Shown here in pieces: positions 10,428 to 21,700 of a stretch of DNA of 64,000 bases; position 1 is the first letter of the stretch, and every line of letters starts with the position of its first letter. The notes beneath the pieces are model-generated. The model was not told the DNA's origin and searched no databases. It saw only the letters and a list, made by a program, of their open reading frames with translations. A program made the translations under genes and the position numbers. The DNA lies in contig CM046873.1 of assembly GCA_025617745.1 (NCBI GenBank), positions 25,589,547-25,653,546 on the forward strand, in the 5' to 3' direction. This DNA comes from Heliocidaris erythrogramma (taxonomy: Eukaryota; Echinodermata; Echinoidea; Camarodonta; Echinometridae).

Positions 10428-12685
10428 CTGAAATTTAGAAGAAAAAAGTGATTTATTATTTAAATTGTCCACATTCATTTATACGAATGGTTCAGTATCG
10501 ATTGTAGTCATCGAAATTAAAATTTATTTTAATACATGGGAAATAGATTGGAGATCATTTTTGTTCAATTTACTTATCTTCCTATAATATAGCAGTAATT
10601 TCAATATACTATTATGTGACCCTCCACCACAAAACGACCAATAAGTCGGAGATTTTTTTATTTTATTTCAGCACAGTTTGAAAGCTTAAATTCTAAGCTT
10701 TAAAATGATATACAACTTGTCTTCTATAGACTAAGCAAACCCTTATAAAGTACAGTGAGAATGTCAGAGTGTCAGACAGGGTAATGACCAAAACAATAGA
10801 GAAAACGAACTCTAAAGAAGCGTGACCATTTAAGAGCGCCTAATCTGTGTCCTATTGTTTGTCGCACAAAAGGTTGAGTCAAAACTCCAAAGCTTACACT
10901 GTGAAGTACTTTTCATACCTTCAGAATCTATACATTTCTTCCTTCTGTAGATTTTGAATATCAGGCAATGCAAACTTTTTGAGTTATACCAGAAAGGCGA
11001 TCCCAATAAGCTGACTCACAAAGTTTGAATGTCCATGAAAAAATGGTCATTTTGAAGGAGAGTAAAAACATATTTCAATATGGTATTTTACTCCGAAATT
11101 GTGTCAGATGGTAGATTAATATTTATACTTTCAGAAAATACCAAAAACTTAAAATATATATTTCCACCCCCAAAAACCTATTTCAGCTGTTTACTCTAGA
11201 ACTCCGATTGCGACTTATTGGTCGTTTTGTGGTGAAGGGTCACATATATTCACTAAATCTAATATTGCTTTATGTGAAAAATAAATGGAATAGCATAGAT
11301 CTTCACAATTTATATGTAATATTTGAGAATTTTAACATAACATTTTGACCTGTACTTGTATAAGTAGATAATAATAAACCCAAACATTTTTGCAAGAATG
11401 GATAACAGCGTGGATAAAAGCAATATACGGCTGTGTATAAGACCCTTTTCTCTGTATGTAGCCTTTGCAATGGCTGATGCGGTCTTCGGCAATGCTAAGA
11501 TATAAAAATGCAGTAGGCCCAATATCTAAAATTTATTGTCCTCATTTAATTGATATATTGAAAATTATAAGCTTTAGTAGGATATACAGCTCTTACTTGA
11601 TATATTGACGTCTTCTGTGGTTGGAGCTGTAGTGACTACTGACGTGGTCGAATATCCTGAATTTCGAAGCAAAAAGTGATGTAGTTGTTTCCATTCATTT
11701 ATGTGAATGGTTTAGTATCAATTGAAGTCATCGAAATTAAATTTCCTTTCAATATACAGGAAACAGATAGGAGATCATTTTTGTTCAATGTACTAATCTT
11801 CCTGAAATACCAGTAGTTTCAATATACATGTACTTCAGATATATATTCACTCAATCTAATATTGTTATACGTGAGAAATAAATGGTATAGCATAGATCTT
11901 CACAATTTATATATAATATTTGAGAATTTTCACAGTTTGTTTTGAACATTTAGACCTGTACTTGTATTTTGCATCTCCACACATCTTTATAATTCAATGT
12001 GCGATGACACTTTGTAAGAATGGAAAACAGCATGGATTAAAGCAATAGATAATACAGCTGTTCACGTGGCCCTTTTTTGGGGGCGTTTAGCCTTTGTAAT
12101 TGCTGCTGCAGTCGTCGGCAGTGCTAAGATTTTAAAAATTCAGTAGGCCCAATATCAAAAATTTATTAACCTCATTTATGTATTTTTCAAAATCAAACGA
12201 GTTCAATATCCACTATCGATATCACTGAATGTTCATTTATTGTCTTTAAATTTTGCTTAATTTCTACCTTCTTATGAGTTCATTTTATTGATTTCTGAAT
12301 AAAACATTGATTATTTTGCCATCTCTTTCTATTTTCTCCCTTTTCCTACAGTTGAGCTCATCCAAATGGTTACGTATACAAGCCAGCAGCTCTAACGACT
12401 GAATTATTATCTAATTTTTATTTCGACCTAGATAGAATTGTATTTTGATGATAACATATATATTTACCTTTCTCAATAGAAATTTGTAAATATAATGGGA
12501 ACACTGATAACAAAAATAATAAATTTTGTGTAGAATAAATTTTAAGTTGAAAAGGGTAACATTTCTAAGATATTCATGTTGTGCTGAGCGCCTGTTTGAT
12601 TAGATTTTGATTTAATGTATATTTATTTCTATATACATCATCGTAAATTTACAGTCTTTCAACATTAATGGTCAAATGAAATCCT

Positions 12686-12739
<54 letters not shown>

Positions 12740-15700
12740 GGTGGGGGCGTCATAAGCACAGCTTGAGTTCACGTCCTCATCACAAATAAAATGATCATAC
12801 AATAAATATACGTATGCAAACAATGCATAGCGGAAAGCAGAACCAGAGGGGGAAAAAGAAAGAAAGAGAGAGGAGGAGAAAGAAGGGAGGGGGTAGATGC
12901 ATTCAGATATATCAGATGAAACATTTAGTTTTTAGGCAAAGCAGCAATAATCACATATTCTCGATTAAAGTACATGAATTCAAAAGTAATAATGGATATA
13001 ACTTACGCAGAAATGTATGTTTAATGATATTTAAATATATTAAGCTTTCGCAATAGGACAATAATGAAGAAAAATAAATAAATCAGATTAACTGATGTTT
13101 GGTGCCAGTTGTCTAGAAAACGTATGGTTTTCTTTTCAAAATCTTCTTCGTTATTCAATCACTTGAAATTTCGAGGAAAAAATGTCAGACAATGGATTTC
13201 ACCATGTGTTGTATTCTATTGTGATGGAGTATACATGACTGTTTCACTGCATCCATTCCCTTTGGATAAATAATTCGTGACAGACTTTTGTCAACGAAAA
13301 AAAAAGATCAATTGGTGTTTGGTGTCACTTGTCCAGAAACCGTATGGTTTATATTCAAAATCTGTGTTTCCATTCATTCATTCATTCCAAATTTTAAAAA
13401 AAGTCAGGGAACGAAGACCAATCGATTTTACCTTGTGTTGTATTCCATTGTGTTGTTGCAGTGTACATGGCTGCTTCCGTGGATCCATTCCCTTTGAATA
13501 AATAATTAACAGGAAAAATAATTAATTAAAAAAAAACATTTTGTCATTTTCCGCATCTAAAATTTAATGAACCATTTCTTTGTGCCAATTCATTCTAAAT
13601 CTGAGTTTCCATTCATTCATTCATTCCAAATATAAAAAAGTCAGGGAACGAAGGCCAGTCGATTTTACCTTGTGTTGTATTCCATTGTGTTGTTGGAGTG
13701 TACATGGCTGCTTCCGTGGATCCATTCCCTTTGAATAAATAATTAACAGGAAAAATAATTAAAAAAACAACCTTTTGCCATTTCCCAAAAATGTAATGAA
13801 CCATTTCTTTGTGCCAATTCAGGAACAAGAGGGATGTAGATAAGCAATAAACCGCCCTTGTTTGTATTTCCGAACCTGTAACATAGTTTACCATTTCTGA
13901 TTTTTAACGATGTAGACGAATTTGCATATAGCATATAGCTGTATAGTTTTTCTGATAGATTGTTTTGCAAACCTGGAGCTCGTACGCTGGGCTTCGCCTG
14001 AGGCTAGATACGCAAAAAGGAAGTGTATGAGTAACCTTTGTCCATATTTGTATCCACTGACAAAGAATACTTCTAAACTTACTAGATTCACAGTGTATTC
14101 CGGTAAACTCTGGCGGGCAATGGCATGTGTAGTTTGCCACCTCTTCCTGGCACCAGCCATTCTGGCAAGGCTGCTCCAAACAATCTACATTAATTATGAT
14201 AATAGTAATAATAATGATGATGATAATACTAATGTTGATAATACTGGGATAATAATAATACTGATACTATTACTACTACTAATAATAATGATACATGATA
14301 ATAATAATAATAATAATAACAGTAATAATAAAAATATAATAATAGCAATATGGAAACTAGCTTTTGCTGTTAGGGTGTTCCACCCAATGAGAGGAAAATA
14401 TAAATGGATGAATGAATAGCTATAATAGTATTAATAATAACAATATAAGGATAATAATACTACTACTAATGATAATAATATTGTTAGCAATAACATTAAG
14501 AAGAATTAAAATGAATCAATCAATTAGTTGTCTTCATTTGTATTACGAATTTACTTTTAAAGCCACACATCTTTGAAAAAAAAAAAAAATTATATGCAGG
14601 TTTCCATGATAAGGGAAAATATTCGGCAACACCATGCGGTTGCCTAAAAGTATACATCAATTTTCAGGAAAGGCTACCGTGGTGAGAATAGTTTTAACAT
14701 GGAATCTGACCATAGGCTTAGGGGGATGCAACCCACACCCCCTCCCCCCGATATTTGTTTTAATTAGGCCTCCCCATTTTAGGGCCAACTTAATCTCATA
14801 TTCGGTCAGAAAAGTGGTCTATATTTATTTTCACTTTCACCAAAAAATTAGATGCTGGAAATTGAAACTGTGACTTAAATCTGTATTTAACATTGTCCTG
14901 ACTCTACGACCTTGTCTACTATGATTCACCAACCAGGAATACGGCAGATGCGATAGCCCGGCGGAATGTCTTCGTGCAGTCGCCCGCCATGTCCATAGCA
15001 TTTCTTATCGTCTAATCGTCGGGGGATGAGCTTGGGTATGAGCTGCACCTCGCTACCATTGACCATCTTCGCGTCACACTTTTCAAACATAGGTAGATTA
15101 TAGGTTAGATTGTAGCCATTGGAGCATGAAGTACATCCTGGTAGGTAGTTATGAAATACAGTAAATGGGACTTTAATAATGCTGGTGTTGTTCTTTTTTT
15201 TCTATAGGAAATTGATCACAAAAGAAAGGTGACCATGCATCAGTAATAGTTGTTCAAATAATTTACTTATCCATATCCACATCATGAAAACAGATTAATA
15301 TAGCAATATTTGATATTGAAGAGTGAGATGATGGTAGAATTATATCAGGAGGTGAATGATGCATTAGTTCAATTGTTCACTGGTTATAGATTGCTTTTTA
15401 TCATGAATATGTATTCTCAAATGAACAATAGATAGATAAAACAATTAATTATGGGTGCTCCTGCTAGAGCTGGCATTAATATAATAGAACACAATTTGAA
15501 TGGAATGGAGTTGATCAGGTACCCTTAACCTTTATCGATGAGAAATTGAGACTTACCTGAGGTCCACGCGTGGTACGCCATTGTAGCAGCGATGAAAACC
15601 ATCGTGTTGCGACTAAGTAACTATATACCAGTTAAAGATGGAAAATAACATAATTGAATAGTTGATTCGACGGGTACCTTTAATCATTAGTATCACCCGT

Positions 15701-18700
15701 AGTCAAATCATTTTTTAATTTGTGGAAACTTGGAGATATGAGGAGCCATATTTTTTTTTAAAGTCGGAAAATGTAGCATTATTTTTTGCATTTGCTGTCA
15801 TTGCGCAAGATCAAAACTTTCACATATGAAAAATCAAAGTATATTGTGGGGATCCTCGAAATATCTTTTCATAATCATCCGTCGAACGGTTATGTCGGGG
15901 GAAAAAAATCGAAGGCAATGCATTCATGAACCCTCTACCGTTCTTCGCGTGTAGTCCCACGAATAGCGGTGCATGCTAAACAGGGGGCGTGTCTTGTCAG
16001 TGATTGTTACCGACAAATTTGCTGTTAGCCAATCAGATTGCAAGGATTTCAGTATTTTTTCACGTTAAGTCTTCGATTTTTTATGGCAGTTTTACACAAA
16101 CTACTAACTGCGCAAACTTGAGTGAGTGAGACTGGAGTTTAAAGTTTAGCAATATGTTATTTGCATATTCATTTCGTCCCAGACTTGTGTCGGGAAAAAA
16201 CAAAACCTCTTTTCTCGGCCCTCTGAAACAGAAAAATACTCGTATCTGAAAAAAATACTCAACCGTTTTCACTGAAAATTAATATGAAACATAATATCAT
16301 CATTTCATATCTACTCTGGAATTTTCATGATATTTAAGGCCCGAATGAGGGAGATATGAGAATGTGAATTTTCGAGGATTTCTGCTCTTCGCTCAGCGGA
16401 GGGCTTCGACAGCCGTTAGGAATTCAAAAGCTTTGACGACTTTACAAAGGAGGTAACTGGGGTGTAGAGCCGCGCCTGGTTTGACGCGTTCTCGATCTGA
16501 CTAGTGGACGAGAGAGAAGCCGGTGAACGGTACCGGTGAGCCGTTCTTGCACAAAGCGCGGTATACAGCTAACAAAAAGCGCGGTATACAGCTAACACAA
16601 AGCGGTCCATTGTAGCTGGGAAGATCTCGGACGGTGTTCAAGTCCACACATTCGAAAGCTCACTAATTATCAGAAGTTGAACATGCTCTACATTCATTGA
16701 GAGCTTCTGAAGCTGAAGGCCCAGATGGGATAACAAAGGAAGAACTTGATAGCCTAAAATAATTTGGGATCGAAAATTTGACCAACATATTATACCAGAT
16801 TACATATATATAATACAGGACATATTCCTGAAGATCTGAATAGGTCAATATTTGTGCCAATCCCAAAGAAACCAAGGCAACTGTATGTGAATATTTCAGG
16901 AAAATTAGTCACGTAACCAAGTTGCTCTTGAAGATCATACTTAATAGAATAAAATATCAAATTGACAAGGAAGTAGATAATAAACAGTTTGGTTTGGTTA
17001 AAGTGATTGAGAGCTTACAAAAAAAAATCAATATTGATGATAAGAACATACGTTTCATCTCCAAACTTTTGAAAAATGAAATGACCGTCTATACATGCTA
17101 TACGGAAATCAAAAGAGGAGTACGGCAATGATGTGTAATGTCCCCATCCTTGTTCAATCTGTGCACAGAGTTGATATTCAGGGTGAAGGGTGTTAGTGTT
17201 GGAGTTTTAAACATTAGCAATTTGCGCTTTGCCAATGACACTGTATTCTGTGCAAAACTTGAAGAAGATCTTCATCAATTACTGGATGCTGTAAAAGTCA
17301 AAAGTGAAGAAATTGGCCTAAATAATGAATGTTAAGACAACTAAGTCTATGTTTTTTAGCACGGCAGATAAAAAGCCCAGATTCTGTTTGGTATTAGATG
17401 GCCATATCACTGAGCAGGTCAATAACTGCATCTACTTAGGACAAAATATCATAGATGACGCCAGATGCGAGGCAGACATCAAAAGAAGAGTCGAAATTGC
17501 ACGGAATACGTTCCTGGCAATAAAAGCCTTATTTACAGCAAGGAAGGTGAAATATGCACTCACTATGGGACTTATTAATGGCTATGTCTGGTCTGCTCGG
17601 TTGTATGGAGTAGAAACATAGACAATAACTAAGACTATGGAAAAGAAAATCACATCATAATTATGAAATGTGGGTATACAGGAGAATGATAAGAATATCA
17701 TGGAAACAGATGGAACTAACAAACAAGTATTGCTCATGACAGGGCTCAAACAACCTACCCTGATAGGATTAGTTGAGGAAAGAAAGGCAGACTAATTTGG
17801 TCCCATCAACAGACATTAGAGTCTCTTAAAATATAAGTTGGAGGGGAGAGTAGAAAGTACTAGACCAAGAGGGAAGCCGAGAACCAACTGGGAAGAGAAC
17901 ATTAAGACCTGGAGTGAAAAAGAACACTGCAAGAATGCACTAGAAAGGCCGAGAAGAGAGATGCGTGGAAAAAAGAAAATCAACCTCCGGGGGCCGAATT
18001 GCCCCGCCCCCCCTCCCCCTTAGAACTGATTTTTTCCTTGTCAGAGAATTCTGGAACAAAACTGGACTACAAAAAAAAAATCTGACTTTTTTAGGGGGGG
18101 GGGGGGGTTGTCAGAATATTTTCGGACATTTGAGTGCCATCCTTTTACAAAAAACGCCTAGGATCCCCCCCCCCCTGGATCCCGGTGTTCCGTCCGGGCT
18201 ATAGTCAACGAAGCCTGTAGTGTTTGTCCCATGTGCCTTCCGACAACTTTTCTCAGGGTTCAAAGGACCAACAGCCCATGAGACTTCTTGTTTTTTTCCG
18301 CAATAGAAGGAAACCGATATATGACTGTAATATTTCAAGTTTCAAGTTTCAAGTTTATTTTATTTATTTCAACTCAACTCGACTTAACATCATAACACTA
18401 TAACAATTAATTACATAATAAACCATAAAACTGAATATTCAATACAATACCACAAAATATATATATATATATTTATGGTGAACGAAAAGATATATTACAA
18501 ATGTGTATTTTACATAGTCTATCCTTTTGTAAATGTAGAGCTGAGGAAATAGAGGGATCCACTAAAAAGCAGGGCTTGTTGAGTGTGGATCCCTCAAAAA
18601 AAATATTGTAATAGATTAAGCTGCATAAATATAAAATCAAAGGTATGTGTTACCAAATAAAAATTAATATGTATAATATAACATATTCTTTGGTGTGAAT

Positions 18701-21700
18701 ATAATATGAAAGTGACAAATGAGATATGGAGATGAAGAAAAAAAATATATAAATATAACTGAGAGTAAGATGACAAAGTGGTGCGTCTGTGAAAAAAAAA
18801 TGGAAAGATAAAAGAATTTCAAAAAGTAAAGCAGATGAGAAAAGAGAGAGAGAGAGAGAGGAGGGGGATAGTCATGGGTCCTGACCGCTTAATATGAGTT
18901 TATGAATTTTCTGTATATGATTTGAGAAAATGTGTTTTCAGCTTGATTTTGAAACAATTTAAACTTGATGAATTAATTATGTCATTGCTGAGTGAGTTCC
19001 AGTATTTTGGGCCGTAGAAGGAAATTGTTTTATGTGCGAGTAGAGTGCGGGTCCGGGGAAGGTGAAAACGATGAGACTGTCGGGTTGGGTAGTTATGTAT
19101 AGCATTGTTTCTTGTGAACATGTCGATGAATGTATGTGGCAGTTCGTGTTTATTCAACTTAAACATAAATTGTCCTGTTTGAAAAAGAAATAAATCAGAA
19201 AATTTTAAAATTTTGGACTCGTAAAATAAATGATCAGTATGTGAACGACTAGGAGCATTATGTAGAATCCTTATAATTTTCTTCTGTAGGATAGAGATTT
19301 TATCCGTAAGATATTTATTGGCGTTACCCCATGCCATAATTCCATAATTTAGATATGGTAGTATGAGTGAGGAATATAAAGTAAAAAGTGTAGTCTTTGG
19401 GAAAAAATATTTAAGCTTATTCATTATTCCAATGTTTCGCGAAATTGTTTTGGATATATTTTGAATGTGAATGTTCCATTTTAATTTATCGTCAATAGTT
19501 AGCCCTAAAAATTTTGTAGATGTGACCCTCTTAAGGGATATGTTGTCCAAAATAACATTTCCTGGTAAATTTTGCAAGGTGTTACTAAACAGCATAAAAT
19601 TAGTTTTTAGGACATTCAGTGATAACTTATTGGCTTTGACCCATTCCACTACATGTTTGAGTTCTAAATTTATTGTTGAGAGAAGAGTTATTGGGTTAGT
19701 ATGTGAATAAAATAAGTTTGAGTCATCAGCGAATAAAATGAAAGACAGAACATCAGATGACTTATAAAAGTTTATGTATATGATAAATAACAAAGGACCA
19801 AGGATACTCCCCTGTGGGACACCACAACTTATTGGTCGTAATGTTGACCTATTATTATATATGTCTACATATAATTTTCTGTTTGATAAATAATTCCTGA
19901 ACCATTCCAAGGCTATCCCACGAACACCGTAGTGTGACAACTTATCTAGAAGAATATTATGGTTTATAGTATCGAAAGCCTTGGAAAAGTCTAGGAATAT
20001 TGCGATTGTATGTTGATGGTGATCTATGGCATGGGATAATGTATCTACGCATTTCAATATTGCTTGAGTTGTATTGCGGTTTTCTCGAAAGCCAAACTGT
20101 GACTCACAAAAAATATCATGTTTGTTTAGAAATTCTGTAACTCTGACGAAGACAATTTTTTCCAAAACTTTGGATAAGGATGGTAACAATGATATCGGTC
20201 TATAATTATTTGTTTCATTACTATCACCTTTCTTAAATATAGGAATAACTTTAGCAATTTTAATATTATTTGGTACTATACCTGTAGGTAATGATAGGTT
20301 AAAAATATAGACCAAGGGATTAGTAATCGATAAGATTATTGCTTTAAGGAGATAATTATCAATCCCATCATGCCCCGAACTTTTCTTTCCTTCTAGTTTA
20401 TTTACTATACCAATGACTTCCTCAGGGCTGGTGGGGGTAAGAAATAATGAACATGGGTTAGGATTACCCAAAAATTTATCAAATTTACTTTCGGTTCCTG
20501 GGATTTTTTCCAGCAAGTTTTTGTCCAATTTGAGAGAAGTACGTGTTAAAGGTTTCAGACATTGCTTTAGGGTCTTCGATATATTCGTTAGTCTCGGATC
20601 TAATTTTGGTTATTGTTTGTGTCTTATTATTTCTGTTTAAGGTTCTGTTTATTATTTTCCATGTGTTTCTCATATTGTTTTTGTTAAGTTCAAATTGTTC
20701 AGTATAATGTTGTTTTTTTGCACGACGCAGTACATTGGTCAAAATATTTTTATAGCGAGTGTATTTTCCTCGGGTCTTGTCATTCGGATTGGTTTTGTAT
20801 TTATAAAATAAATTGTTCTTTCGGTTTATTGATCTTAAAATAGACTTGGTGACCCAAGGTGACCTAGGATTCCTTTTATATGTATTCCCTCGCTCTCTTA
20901 AAGGTATATAAATATCAAATTGATCGTTTAGAATACCTATAAAATTATCGTAAGTTTCATTAACATCCTCCGCATTATAAATTCGTTGCCAGTCAACTGA
21001 ACTTAAATTCTCGTTGAGACGTTCCAAATTTTCAGCATTCAATCTACGAGATTTAATTTTTGGGGTACATCGTTCGGCCTGTGTGTCCAAAAGATTAGTT
21101 TTACAAAAAATTGGGTAATGGTCAGATATATCCGATACGATGATTCCTGATTCTTGTGGTGAAGGCATATTAGTAAAAATATTATCAATTAAAGTGGCGG
21201 ACTGGCCTGATACTCTTGTAGGTTTGGATATGGTGGGTAAAAAAGAAGCTGAAAGAATTAGTTCTAGAAAATCGTGAGAAAATCCTTGTGCATTCGACTG
21301 CAACAGGTTAACATTAAAGTCCCCCATTATGAAACAGTGTTTATTTTGGATTAAAGGACTTTGTAAGATATTTTGCATGTCTCTTAAAAAGTCTTCATGG
21401 CGACATTGTGGAGGGCGGTAAATGACTCCTATTATAACATTCCTACTGTTTTTCATTTTCACCTCTACAAAAAGAGATTCTAAAGTTTCTGTCATGTAAG
21501 TTAGATTATTTAGACAAAAGTATTCGAGACGGCTTGGTACATACATGCATACACCACCTCCTATTTTCCCTTCTCTATTGTTGTTGAGTAAAAAGTACCA
21601 TCAATATTCAAGAGAGAATTGTTAGAGTCTTGTAACCAGGTTTCTGTGAGACCAATAACCGGACTATTATATGGATTAAAATGTTCTATAAGTAAGCCAA

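Noticed and set aside
11310-11522. Minus-strand ORF with a hydrophobic stretch, considered as a membrane anchor of gene copy 1
   Set aside because: The duplicated counterpart near 12050-12150 does not keep the frame beyond the first dozen residues, so only a weak short-exon possibility (LPKTASAIAK) remains.
13922-14419. 165-codon plus-strand ORF
   Set aside because: It is antisense to the EGF exon and then runs through an AAT trinucleotide repeat giving Asn/Ile runs.
19471-20640. Plus-strand ORFs within the LINE
   Set aside because: They are shadows opposite the reverse transcriptase frame, which has clear motifs.
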